Source: an uncultured Muribaculaceae bacterium
GTDB lineage: Bacteria; Bacteroidota; Bacteroidia; Bacteroidales; Muribaculaceae
Assembly: GCA_910587475.1 (NCBI GenBank)
Contig: CAJUMR010000004.1
Location: 40,310 to 104,309 of the forward strand
Length of the DNA: 64,000 bases
Direction: 5' to 3'
The notes beneath the pieces are model-generated. The model had not been told where the DNA came from. It ran no database searches and was given only the letters and a program-made list of their open reading frames with translations. The position numbers and the translations under genes are program-made. Below are positions 1-9,150 of the stretch, in pieces; within the stretch, counting starts at the first letter, position 1, and every line of letters begins with the position of its first letter.

Positions 1-290
1 AGCACTTCGGGTGTGAGCTCGCGCTGACCGCCGGGGTAGCCGGTGTAGTTGAGATAGATCTTGTCGGTCATCTTTTTGCCGGTGAGAACTACTTTGTCGG
101 CATTGACGATGATGACATTGTCACCACATTCTACGAAGGGTGAGTAGCTGGGCTTGTTTTTGCCACGCAGGATTTTTGCTACTTTTGAGCAAAGGCGTCC
201 GAGATGCTGGTCTGTTGCATCGATGATCACCCATTCGCGCTCAACCTGCTGTGCGTTCGGTGATACGGTTTTGAAACTTAGAGTATCCAC
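1..290 (-). CDS. rplM: 50S ribosomal protein L13 (3' end outside window)
   Basis: Large-subunit ribosomal protein uL13. The visible N-terminal 96 or so residues carry the family signatures LGRLCSKVAKILRGK and GDNVIIVNADKVVLTGKK, followed by YLNYTGYPGGQ; the rest lies beyond position 1. The only in-frame start after the upstream TAA is GTG at 288-290; the residues that follow (DTLSFKTVS) match the usual Bacteroidetes L13 start, so GTG replaces ATG. rpsI normally follows, but this cannot be seen here. A leader of about 105 nt with a stem-loop precedes the gene, which suggests autoregulation. Confidence 0.95.
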   Translation of the reverse strand, partial: MDTLSFKTVSPNAQQVEREWVIIDATDQHLGRLCSKVAKILRGKNKPSYSPFVECGDNVIIVNADKVVLTGKKMTDKIYLNYTGYPGGQRELTPEV

Positions 291-329
291 TTTTTAATTG
301 GTTGATTAGTAGTTAAATAAATTTGACCG

Positions 330-373
330 CAGTCATGCTTGCGCTCGGCCAAAAGCGCACGGCGTGACGACTG
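330..373 (-). promoter_or_regulatory. Candidate L13 autoregulatory leader hairpin
   Basis: On the minus strand, CAGTC (369-373) pairs with GACTG (330-334). Inside it TGCGCT (354-359) pairs with AGCGCA (340-345) around an 8-nt loop. It lies between the promoter and the GTG start of rplM. Ribosomal protein L13 leaders have been proposed for Bacteroidia; identity with that family is inferred from position only. Confidence 0.45.
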
Positions 374-403
374 TCAGTGATTGATTTGGACATAATCGGA
401 CTG

Positions 404-434
404 CAAAGGTACGAATTTAACGCGCTATTTGCAA
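404..434 (-). promoter_or_regulatory. rplM promoter, Bacteroidetes type
   Basis: Minus-strand TACCTTTG (404-411) is the -7 element and TTG (432-434) the -33 element, separated by exactly 20 nt. Transcription would start near 397, about 105 nt before the GTG start. Confidence 0.75.
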
Positions 435-530
435 ACTTTTTAAGCCTATTTTTTTGTCGAGCGGCGAAGATCGGCTCAGGCAGGCGCTGACATGGAGCCT
501 GTCATGTCCAGTCGCGGTGCATGCCGGGCG

Positions 531-1319
531 TCATTTGCCGTAGTCGGGATCGAAAATTGTGTTGAGGAGATGGGCGAGGCGTAGTCCGCCGCGGAGAAAT
601 TGTTGCTCGACAACGGGAGTCCAGCGGGCGACCTCGTTGTATGATACATTGATGCCGGGCTGGAAGTAGGTGTAGACGTCGTTGGCTATGCCGATGGTTT
701 CTTTCGCCCAGTCGTCGACGGTGCCGCTGATCACTTCGGCTTCCTGCGCGGGATTGAGGCGGTCGACTTGATGCTGCCATTCGGTGTAGCTCCATTTATG
801 GGCGGCCTCGGGGATTGAAGAGTCCCACACGGAGTGGAGGTTGTTGTCGCGGTTGAAAAATTTCACTTTGATGCGGTTGCCGCCGAGGTCGGTTGCGTGA
901 CCCATGTGGAGCGGCATGTGCAGGTCGCCGGTCACGTGGACGAGTATTTTCAGTGCGAGTTGGCGGTCTGCGAGGCTTGCGTCGGGATCGCTGAGGATCT
1001 CGATGCGCGACTTGATGGCTGTCACGGCGTCGCCCGACGGGTTGGCCGGAGCTTCTTCGTAGCGCACACCTTCATCGACGTTTTTGTAGTGCCAGGTCTT
1101 GGTGTAGGCATAGTCGGGTGTGTGGCTCGCGTTGTCGAGCCAGTTGGCCCAGTAGACGATCGATTTGCCGTCGAGCAATGATTCGACAGCGGCCTTGGTT
1201 GTCGGGGTGAGGTGTTGCTCGGCGATGTAGGCGGTTGCATCGTGGCCTTTCTGTCCCCATGCGATTGCATTGAGGCAGACGATTGTCAGCAGAAGTGATG
1301 AGATGATCGATTTTTTCAT
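531..1319 (-). CDS. S1/P1-type zinc nuclease
   Basis: Secreted or periplasmic nuclease of the S1/P1 family (262 aa), which cuts single-stranded nucleic acid using three zinc ions. A signal peptide ends near residue 20, so the mature protein would start at Trp in AWGQKGH, the family's characteristic N-terminal Trp zinc ligand. Other ligands are visible in order: His of GQKGH, Asp of NWLDNA, His of TWHYKN, the LVHVTGDLHMPLH block, and NLHSVWDSS. The set looks complete, so the enzyme is probably active. It is a single gene between the rpmA terminator and rplM and may serve nucleotide scavenging. Confidence 0.92.
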   Translation of the reverse strand: MKKSIISSLLLTIVCLNAIAWGQKGHDATAYIAEQHLTPTTKAAVESLLDGKSIVYWANWLDNASHTPDYAYTKTWHYKNVDEGVRYEEAPANPSGDAVTAIKSRIEILSDPDASLADRQLALKILVHVTGDLHMPLHMGHATDLGGNRIKVKFFNRDNNLHSVWDSSIPEAAHKWSYTEWQHQVDRLNPAQEAEVISGTVDDWAKETIGIANDVYTYFQPGINVSYNEVARWTPVVEQQFLRGGLRLAHLLNTIFDPDYGK

Positions 1320-1366
1320 GTGGCGGTAGATTATGAGAGTTTTGTTTGGTTTGTTGTCGGGGTGTG

Positions 1367-1415
1367 TAGAAAAAGTTAGCGGACCGTCTTCGCTGAAAGG
1401 AAGCTGCGGTCCGCT
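1367..1415 (-). terminator. Terminator of rplU-rpmA
   Basis: A 9-bp perfect stem, AGCGGACCG (1378-1386) with CGGTCCGCT (1407-1415), is followed on the minus strand by a TTTTT run. It closes the rplU-rpmA transcript and separates it from the nuclease gene. Confidence 0.85.
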
Positions 1416-1452
1416 ATGCTTAATGAGAATTGAAGTCTATTCGTCGGGGCGA

Positions 1453-1728
1453 TTATGCTTCGGCAACTTCTGTCACGATCGGGGTGACGTTGATGAATTT
1501 GCGTCCGCCTTTGCCTTCGGTGAAAGCAACAGTGCCGTCGATGAGGGCGTAGAGAGTGTGGTCTTTACCCATACCGACATTCAAACCGGGGTGGTGAACT
1601 GTGCCACGCTGACGTTTGATGATGTTGCCTGCCTTTGCAAACTGGCCACCGAATATTTTGACGCCGAGTCGTTTGCTTTCTGACTCACGGCCGTTCTTAG
1701 AACTACCAACACCTTTTTTATGTGCCAT
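1453..1728 (-). CDS. rpmA: 50S ribosomal protein L27
   Basis: Ribosomal protein bL27 (91 aa), near the peptidyl-transferase centre. It begins directly with MAHKKGVGSSKNGR, so there is no cleavable N-terminal extension of the Firmicutes type. The GTVHHPGLNVGMGKDHTLYA segment is diagnostic. It follows rplU by 20 nt, the standard rplU-rpmA pair. The acidic tail ending VTEVAEA is common in Bacteroidetes. Confidence 0.98.
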   Translation of the reverse strand: MAHKKGVGSSKNGRESESKRLGVKIFGGQFAKAGNIIKRQRGTVHHPGLNVGMGKDHTLYALIDGTVAFTEGKGGRKFINVTPIVTEVAEA

Positions 1729-1748
1729 TTTTGATAAATTTTAAAAGG

Positions 1749-2069
1749 TTAAGCGACAATGTCTTTGATCACGATTTTGGTGAAGTACTGGCGATGGCCG
1801 TTTTTGCGGCGGTAGCCTTTGCGACGTTTTTTCTTGAAAACGATCACTTTGTCACCTTTTACGAGTGGAGTGGCCACTTCGCAAACAACTTTTGCTCCTT
1901 CAACAACTGGAGCACCGATTTTCACGGCACCGTCGGTTTCAGCGAGGAGAACGCGGTCGAATTCAACCTTGTCACCTTCTTTAACCTGCTCTCCGAGGTA
2001 GTGAACATACAAGAACTTGCCTGCTTCGGCCTTGAACTGCTGTCCCTGGATTTCTACGATAACGTACAT
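1749..2069 (-). CDS. rplU: 50S ribosomal protein L21
   Basis: Ribosomal protein bL21 (106 aa), which binds 23S rRNA beside L20. The N-terminal MYVIVEIQGQQFKAEAGKF and the C-terminal KKRRKGYRRKNGHRQYFTKI are the family signatures, and the length is normal. It is the first gene of the rplU-rpmA operon, with a leader of about 90 nt after the promoter at 2165-2195. I found no convincing conserved structure in that leader. Confidence 0.98.
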   Translation of the reverse strand: MYVIVEIQGQQFKAEAGKFLYVHYLGEQVKEGDKVEFDRVLLAETDGAVKIGAPVVEGAKVVCEVATPLVKGDKVIVFKKKRRKGYRRKNGHRQYFTKIVIKDIVA

Positions 2070-2164
2070 TTGTTGTTATTGATAATAAAGTTAACCCGCT
2101 GAGGCGAAGTCTGCTATAGCTGCGTCCTTGCTTGTTTTGAGCCTATTGCGGAAAATTTAGCGCA

Positions 2165-2195
2165 CAAAATTAGTGTTTTTTTTACTGATATGCAA
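2165..2195 (-). promoter_or_regulatory. rplU-rpmA promoter
   Basis: Minus-strand -7 element TAATTTTG (2165-2172) and -33 TTG (2193-2195) lie 20 nt apart, matching the Bacteroidetes sigma-ABfA consensus. Confidence 0.75.
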
Positions 2196-2214
2196 GAGTT
2201 TTCGAAAAATTTAC

Positions 2215-4524
2215 TCAACGAAGGAAGTCGGGAGCGTGGAGATAGACGCCGAACGACAGGCCGACGCTCCAGTTGCGCGCCGGCGACGATGCGTAGTTGG
2301 CATAGGCCGTGAGCGTCGCAAACGGGAATTTGTATGTGACGTCTGCTTCGCCGTAGAACTCCGGGTGGGAGAACCATCGTCCGTAGGCGGCTGTGCCGTC
2401 GGGCTGTTCGATGATTTTGCGCAAGGGCATGAACGCAGAGCATAGCAAGCGTGCCGAGATGTTGTCGCTGTAGCGGTAGACCGGAACTATGCCGGCTGCG
2501 ATGAAACTGTTGGCGCGGAAAGCCGGATTGAAAGTGTTGTTTGATGCCGGAGTCGGAGCGAAGTTGGGAGCGCTGATGATCGATGTGTTATAGCTTTTGT
2601 AGAGTTTGCGCGTTGAGAGCATTATGTCGCTTTCGATGCCTATCGACCAACGGCGTCCGATGGTCAGATAGTTGCGTGTGCGCATCTCGGCTTGAATCCA
2701 TTTCGGCTTCGAGCGGTCGAGTGTCTCTGACTCGGCATTGCGCAGCTTGAAATCGCCGGTCGCACCCATCACGCTGAGCGCATAGTCGCTGCCTTTGGTC
2801 GGGAAGTTGATATTGTCGAGGGTGTTCATCCGATAGGCGGCGTAAACGTTGGCCAGATTGTGGATCGAGTGGTATCGGCCGAAGTCGTAGCTGCTGCTGT
2901 GCACGTCGCGGTAATAGGAATCGTCGAGATGTCCGTAGCCTGCGCCGATGTCGACTTTCCCGAGGTATCCGGCTTCGACGCTCCAGCTCAGGCGTCCGAA
3001 ATATTGGTGTCCGATGATGAATGACGGCACACGCGTTTCGTAGAACATGTAGTCGTTGTCGTAGAATTTTCTTCGCGAAGCAACGGCCTGAACCGACAGA
3101 CGTGATGGGGTCGATGTGGCGAGCAGTATGTCGCCGTTGACCGATGCGGCCATGTCGCTTTGTCCCAGCCACGCGTTGATGTTGGCGGAAACGGCGTTGA
3201 AACTGAGCGACGAATACCCCGCCGAGAAGAATAGATAGCTGTTGTTGGCCGATGTGAGGTAGCCGCCGAAGGCTGCGCGGAAGTCGTTGCGCACCGATGC
3301 TTTGAGATTCAGGTCAAACAGATCGGTCGTGTCGTTGTAGTCGGCGCGTATCGACAGATCGCTGAGCTTGTCTGTTGACAGAGCCATGTAGTAGGCGCGG
3401 CGTGCGCGGTCGACGCTTAAAGTGTCGTGGCGGAATTGTCGGCGGAAAATGTAGTCGATAAATTCGTTTTGATCTGGCGACGCTCCCGTGACCTTCACGT
3501 CGTCGAAACGTAGATAAGGAGTCTGCGACTTGAACACACTGCGCCGCAATGCCGTAGCTGTCGAGTCGGAGCGTGTGTAGATGCGCGATCTGATGGAGTC
3601 CATCATCGACATCGCCTTGTCGTAGCCGATCTGGTAGATGCGCCGTGCTTTCGGAAAGTCGAGCAGACCGAATTCGTTGAGGTCGATATGCAGTTTGATG
3701 CCTTCATCGGCCGGGAGGTTGTAGTCGTTGTTCTGCACGATAAGATTGCTCAGCTGGTCGATGATCGATGTCTGCGGTCCGCTTTCCTCAGTCGACACAT
3801 CGACTCCGATCATGATCGAAGGAGCAAAGTCTGAGCGCATCACATCGACAGGAAAGTTGTCGTAGATGCCACCGTCATAGAGCAGCGCACCGTCGATTTC
3901 CGTAGGCTGGAAAACGGCCGGAAAACTCATCGATGCGCGGATCGCATCGCCGACTGACCCCGACGACAGCACTGTCTTGTGCTTGGCTGCGACGTCGGAA
4001 GCCACACAGCGGAACGGCACCATCAGCCGGTTGAAGTTGCCCGATGTCTGGGCTGTCAGCGGTGAGAAGAGCTCCATGAACGCAAAGTTCATCGGAAGAG
4101 GGGATATCAGGCTCTGCGGAGTTGAGTTCTGTGTCTTCTTATGACCGACCGAAAGCGGAAACGTGAACATTGCCGGTGTCTGACGTGCGCGCATGAGATA
4201 GTAGCTCAGGCGCGGATCGGTGGTGCCCGTCGACCAGTAGCCGAAACTTTCCGACAGCAGCAGATCGAGCATTTCTTCAGTCGTGTAACCGCATGAGTAG
4301 AGACCTCCGACTATTGCTCCCATCGAGGTGCCGGCGATGTAGTCGATCGGTATATTGTTGTCCTCGAGGGCTTTTATCACGCCTATATGGGCGATGCCTT
4401 TGGCGCCGCCGCCGCTAAGCACGAGCCCGACCGATTGATGCCGGGCTTCTGCGATGCTGTCGGGCTGCGCCAGTGCAGCCAAAGCGTTGATGATGATGGC
4501 GAGCAGCGTCAGGTGGAGTCTCAT
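2215..4524 (-). CDS. Patatin-like phospholipase with C-terminal beta-barrel
   Basis: A 769-aa exported protein resembling type V (PlpD/BamA-like) patatin proteins. A signal peptide covers residues 1-19. The patatin domain (about 30-330) shows the oxyanion loop LSGGGAKG (37-43), the nucleophile elbow GTSMG with Ser67, and the catalytic Asp in LLYDGGIYDNFP near residue 217, so the Ser-Asp dyad is intact. A POTRA-like linker and a 16-strand-type barrel region rich in alternating aromatic residues follow, ending FGVYLHAPDFLR. It probably hydrolyses lipids at or beyond the outer membrane. It sits 40 nt after serB and could share its transcript. Confidence 0.88.
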   Translation of the reverse strand: MRLHLTLLAIIINALAALAQPDSIAEARHQSVGLVLSGGGAKGIAHIGVIKALEDNNIPIDYIAGTSMGAIVGGLYSCGYTTEEMLDLLLSESFGYWSTGTTDPRLSYYLMRARQTPAMFTFPLSVGHKKTQNSTPQSLISPLPMNFAFMELFSPLTAQTSGNFNRLMVPFRCVASDVAAKHKTVLSSGSVGDAIRASMSFPAVFQPTEIDGALLYDGGIYDNFPVDVMRSDFAPSIMIGVDVSTEESGPQTSIIDQLSNLIVQNNDYNLPADEGIKLHIDLNEFGLLDFPKARRIYQIGYDKAMSMMDSIRSRIYTRSDSTATALRRSVFKSQTPYLRFDDVKVTGASPDQNEFIDYIFRRQFRHDTLSVDRARRAYYMALSTDKLSDLSIRADYNDTTDLFDLNLKASVRNDFRAAFGGYLTSANNSYLFFSAGYSSLSFNAVSANINAWLGQSDMAASVNGDILLATSTPSRLSVQAVASRRKFYDNDYMFYETRVPSFIIGHQYFGRLSWSVEAGYLGKVDIGAGYGHLDDSYYRDVHSSSYDFGRYHSIHNLANVYAAYRMNTLDNINFPTKGSDYALSVMGATGDFKLRNAESETLDRSKPKWIQAEMRTRNYLTIGRRWSIGIESDIMLSTRKLYKSYNTSIISAPNFAPTPASNNTFNPAFRANSFIAAGIVPVYRYSDNISARLLCSAFMPLRKIIEQPDGTAAYGRWFSHPEFYGEADVTYKFPFATLTAYANYASSPARNWSVGLSFGVYLHAPDFLR

Positions 4525-4564
4525 GATAGTTGAAATTGTTGTTGTTTTTTAACAAACTATGTGG

Positions 4565-5800
<1,236 letters not shown>

Positions 5801-5863
5801 GATGTTGCTTCTGAGAGCTTGTTTGGGATTTTGCAGATGATATTTTCGTGCTTGAAATCGGCG

Positions 5864-5894
5864 CAAAGAAACGCAAAAAAACGCAAGCCGCCAA
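5864..5894 (-). promoter_or_regulatory. serB promoter
   Basis: Minus-strand TTTCTTTG (5864-5871, one mismatch to TAnnTTTG) and TTG (5892-5894) lie exactly 20 nt apart. It supports the shorter serB start. Confidence 0.6.
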
Positions 5895-5923
5895 ATAAAA
5901 AGACCGCGATCGAAAAAAATGTG

Positions 5924-5931
5924 TATCTTTG
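5924..5931 (+). promoter_or_regulatory. guaD -7 promoter element
   Basis: TATCTTTG matches the Bacteroidetes -7 consensus. No clear -33 TTG lies 20 nt upstream. The transcript would begin about 85 nt before the guaD ATG. Confidence 0.5.
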
Positions 5932-6022
5932 CGATCCCTTTTTCAACTCTTGTAATGTGCAGAGTGTTTTAACTATAACCCAACAACCGCACGAGGGAGT
6001 GCAACATAAGTAAAGTAATCAT

Positions 6023-6547
6023 ATGACAGATAAAAATACAACATCAAGAAAAAGCCTCGTCGAATCGAAAGTCTATGACGCCGACGATGCGAAATATATG
6101 CAGATGGCCATCGATCTTTCGGTCGAGAATGTCGACAATGGCGGCGGACCGTTTGGAGCGGTCATTGTCCGTGACGGCGAGATATTGGCAACCGGAGTCA
6201 ATCGGGTTGTGCCCGACAACGATCCGACAGCCCACGCAGAAGTATCGGCGATACGCCACGCATGCCGCGACCTGCAGACTTTTAAACTCGAAGGCTGTAC
6301 GATCTACAGCTCCTGTGAGCCGTGTCCGATGTGTCTGAGCGCTATCTATTGGGCCGGGATCAAAAGACTCTGCTACGGCAACACCAAAGCCGATGCCAAG
6401 GCGATCGACTTTGATGATTCGTTTATCTATGATCAGATAGATCTCGACTATGACAAGCGTTCGCTCAAATGCGAGCACTTCATGCGCGATGCGGCGCAGA
6501 AAGCTTTCCGCAAATGGGCCGAAAAGGAGGATAAGATCGAGTACTGA
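6023..6547 (+). CDS. guaD: Guanine deaminase (cytidine deaminase-like fold)
   Basis: Zinc hydrolase of the CDA superfamily (174 aa), most like bacterial guanine deaminases that convert guanine to xanthine. Zinc ligands and proton shuttle are in PTAHAEVSAIRHA (His and Glu) and SSCEPCPMCLSAIYWAGI (two Cys). NGGGPFGAVIV and the C-terminal SFIYDQI with a terminal aromatic residue favour guanine deaminase over tRNA adenosine deaminase TadA, which is usually shorter, but TadA-like substrates are not excluded. One of only two plus-strand genes; its stop lies 9 nt from the convergent TonB-domain gene with no obvious terminator. Confidence 0.82.
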   Translation: MTDKNTTSRKSLVESKVYDADDAKYMQMAIDLSVENVDNGGGPFGAVIVRDGEILATGVNRVVPDNDPTAHAEVSAIRHACRDLQTFKLEGCTIYSSCEPCPMCLSAIYWAGIKRLCYGNTKADAKAIDFDDSFIYDQIDLDYDKRSLKCEHFMRDAAQKAFRKWAEKEDKIEY

Positions 6548-6556
6548 CCGCCCGGG

Positions 6557-7228
6557 TCAGCGGATGACTATCCTGCCAGGAGTGAGAAATTCGATCGTCA
6601 CGCTGAAGTAGAACGGGTGGTTTTTCGGAGTCGGGAATTCCACGATGAAGCGAGGCATCGAATTGACCAGCCGCAGTGCCTCTTGAATGACATCGTCATT
6701 AGTAGTGCCGCTGCGCAGCAGTTTTGCGTCTGACACAGTGCCGTCGGGCGATACTTTGAAGCCGACCGTCACTGTAGCATAGCCGTCAAAACTTACCGGA
6801 ACCATGGTGTTGGATCTGATCCAGTCCTGCAGACGGCCGTTGCCACCCGGAAACATGCAGACCGGCTCTATGGCTGAGAGTGAATCCAGGTTGAAATTTC
6901 GGTACTTGTTTTTGATCTGTCCGAAAACTTGGTCTTCTAAATATATGAATATAGCACTATTGTTGTACTCGTCATTCTTGACCGATACGGTTTTGATTTT
7001 TTCCGGATCATTCAGAATATTAAGGTCGTTTAACGATACCCCAGGTATCCATTCGTCGTTTAAATATACAAACGGCTTATCGTAGTAGCGTTCGATGGGA
7101 AATACTATTTCCTTGTATACGGTTTCTTCAGGACACACGTTGTGTGCGATGCTGTTTTGCTGTGCATGCGATAACATGAACGAGATTGATGCCATAAGGC
7201 AACCTGTGATTAATTTTAATGCTTTCAT
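6557..7228 (-). CDS. Secreted protein with TonB C-terminal domain
   Basis: A 223-aa protein with a cleavable-looking signal peptide (residues 1-22, ending SHAQ) and a C-terminal TonB-type domain (about 125-215): GYATVTVGFKVSPDGTVSDA, then SGTTNDDVIQEALRLVNSMP. It lacks the N-terminal membrane anchor with a Pro-rich spanning linker needed in a true energy transducer, and no exbB/exbD is nearby. It is therefore more likely a periplasmic or envelope protein using the fold for interaction. The middle region (25-120) is not recognised. It is a monocistronic gene with its own promoter. Confidence 0.7.
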   Translation of the reverse strand: MKALKLITGCLMASISFMLSHAQQNSIAHNVCPEETVYKEIVFPIERYYDKPFVYLNDEWIPGVSLNDLNILNDPEKIKTVSVKNDEYNNSAIFIYLEDQVFGQIKNKYRNFNLDSLSAIEPVCMFPGGNGRLQDWIRSNTMVPVSFDGYATVTVGFKVSPDGTVSDAKLLRSGTTNDDVIQEALRLVNSMPRFIVEFPTPKNHPFYFSVTIEFLTPGRIVIR

Positions 7229-7256
7229 AACGGTTAATGCGATTATTATGTCAATG

Positions 7257-7287
7257 CAAAATTAGGAAGATATTAAGCCGTCAACAA
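7257..7287 (-). promoter_or_regulatory. Promoter of the TonB-domain gene
   Basis: Minus-strand TAATTTTG (7257-7264) and TTG (7285-7287), 20 nt apart. The transcript would start about 20 nt before the ATG at 7228. The remaining 7288-7461 holds no gene or repeat that I can see. Confidence 0.7.
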
Positions 7288-7461
7288 GAAAAATGTCATT
7301 AAAATGCATTACATATGCTGGTGCAACGCCTTTATTTTCAGGAGTGTATAAGTTCTTCGACAGGCAAAATCATTACATCAGCATTACCCTAAAGATAAAT
7401 GTTTGATCTTCAGTGTTTTATAGGGTAGGAGTAAGGGTTTGCGTAGCTAAAATCCATTTAA

Positions 7462-9150
7462 TCAATGAGATATGGCCGAAAGCGTTTCGGCGGCAAGCTG
7501 TTCAGGCCATGTTGCGATGGATTTTTTGAGGCGGTGGATGGCTACGGCTACAGTGTTCCGTTCTTTGCCGAAGACTGCCATCATGCTCTCCCTCGAAAGC
7601 CCGGCGAGAAGGGCGATGAGCAGATTGTACTGGTCTGGGCTCATTGTGATCGCTGTTTCCGCTTTGATGCGCGCCGGGAGATTGTCGAGTTTGTCGGAGA
7701 TCATCTTTTCGAGCACGGTCATCAGGTCGCCATCGATCAGTTTGTCGATACGCTGTTTTATGTCTTTGGCAGTCCTGGCATTGCCCGATGGGGTTGTCAT
7801 CCACAGGTAGCACAGCTTGTCGATGGTCTCGATGCGTTTGGAGATGTTGTGGTCGAGTTCTTTGCGTAGACGGTGGATTGTGTCTGATGTGGAGTCGGAA
7901 GTTGATTTGATTTCATTTTTGAGTCTGTCGTTCTCCGAGTCGATGGCGTCCATTCTGGCCAGAAGTATGTCGATCTGAGCGTTTTTGAGCTGATAGTTTT
8001 TCCGAGTTATCACCAGACGTGCTATGACAAGCAATATGGCAAGAAAGAGTATGCCGATCGCCAGGATCGATTTTATCCTGAAATCTTTGCTTGCTTGCCG
8101 TTCTGCCTCGGCTTTGTCATTCAGGTAGTTGTTAATGGCTGTGGTGTATGGGTATATGAGAAGTGAGTCGGTGTACAGGTCGCTATAGATGGTGTAGAGA
8201 CGCATATTTTCGTAAGCGGACTCGAAGTCCCCTTCCGATGCGTCGAGAAAGGCTTCGAGATGGAAGCGTGTACATTCGCGGTTTTCAGGATCTGCATCTG
8301 TTTTGATGCGTTTGAGACAGTTGCGGGCCACTTTGATTTTGCCTACGTTGGCATAGGCCAGAGCCATGTTGATGATTGAAGGGGCGCTTGTCACGAGGCC
8401 TTTGGCGTCAGCTGTCGCAATTGAGTCAGCTGACGCCATGTATTCGCCTTTAGCCTGTAACGCCAGCAGCATAGTGTCATAGTATTCGCGTTGAATTGCC
8501 GGGTCGGTGTTAAAGTAATCGCTGTTTCTTACTGTCGCAAGATGTTCGAGCGCTTTTGACGGATCAATGTATACCAGTGCTTTGGCGGCGGTGGTGTGCT
8601 CCCATATGGCAAACTCGGTAGCTCCGGCATCCTCGAATGCGTCGATCGCTTTGAGCGATGCTTCGAGTTGAGGTGAGTAGGCTATTATGTGTGAATATAT
8701 GTCGGCTTGAGTCCGGAAGCAAAGCCCTGAAAAATAGTGATCTTGATTTTCTTTGGCGAGTTCGCCTGCTTCAAGGAGGAGAATCAGAGCAGAATGATAA
8801 TCGCGGTTGTTTTTTCTAATAAAACCTTTGAAAAACAAGCTTTGCATTTCAAGACTGTCGTGACGGCCTGCGTAGAAATCAGCGGCTATGGAAATCAGAG
8901 AGTCGTCGGTTTCGTTCTGGTAATTTTTGTAGCGGGCTTTGGTCAGCAGCAGAGCATGGCGGGCTCGCTGGCTTTCGGTAGCTCGGGTTGTGTCGAGGCT
9001 GTCAAGGACCGCAAGTGCAGAGTCGGGGGCGCTGTAGATCATCGCGTCGGCATCTGATAACGCATCATCCAGGCGTGAATGGTGGCGGCATCCTGCGCTG
9101 ATCAGGATTACGGCCAGAATGAGTGATATGTATTTGGTCGATCGTTTCAT
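7462..9150 (-). CDS. Lipoprotein/TPR membrane regulator with C-terminal HTH-like domain
   Basis: A 562-aa protein of the SusR-like architecture. It has a lipobox ending at Cys21 (LISAG-C), alpha-helical TPR-type repeats (about 30-350), one transmembrane helix (359-381), a coiled coil (385-440) and a C-terminal helical domain (503-545: LSRESMMAVFGKERNTVAVA) resembling a LuxR/sigma-type helix-turn-helix. The N-terminal sensor would be periplasmic and the DNA-binding end cytoplasmic. The start at 9150 is chosen because ATG overlaps the TGA of the upstream glycosidase (ATGA) and begins the signal sequence; a longer frame to 9384 reads antisense-like residues. It probably senses products of the adjacent glycosidase (inference). 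Confidence 0.72.
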   Translation of the reverse strand: MKRSTKYISLILAVILISAGCRHHSRLDDALSDADAMIYSAPDSALAVLDSLDTTRATESQRARHALLLTKARYKNYQNETDDSLISIAADFYAGRHDSLEMQSLFFKGFIRKNNRDYHSALILLLEAGELAKENQDHYFSGLCFRTQADIYSHIIAYSPQLEASLKAIDAFEDAGATEFAIWEHTTAAKALVYIDPSKALEHLATVRNSDYFNTDPAIQREYYDTMLLALQAKGEYMASADSIATADAKGLVTSAPSIINMALAYANVGKIKVARNCLKRIKTDADPENRECTRFHLEAFLDASEGDFESAYENMRLYTIYSDLYTDSLLIYPYTTAINNYLNDKAEAERQASKDFRIKSILAIGILFLAILLVIARLVITRKNYQLKNAQIDILLARMDAIDSENDRLKNEIKSTSDSTSDTIHRLRKELDHNISKRIETIDKLCYLWMTTPSGNARTAKDIKQRIDKLIDGDLMTVLEKMISDKLDNLPARIKAETAITMSPDQYNLLIALLAGLSRESMMAVFGKERNTVAVAIHRLKKSIATWPEQLAAETLSAISH

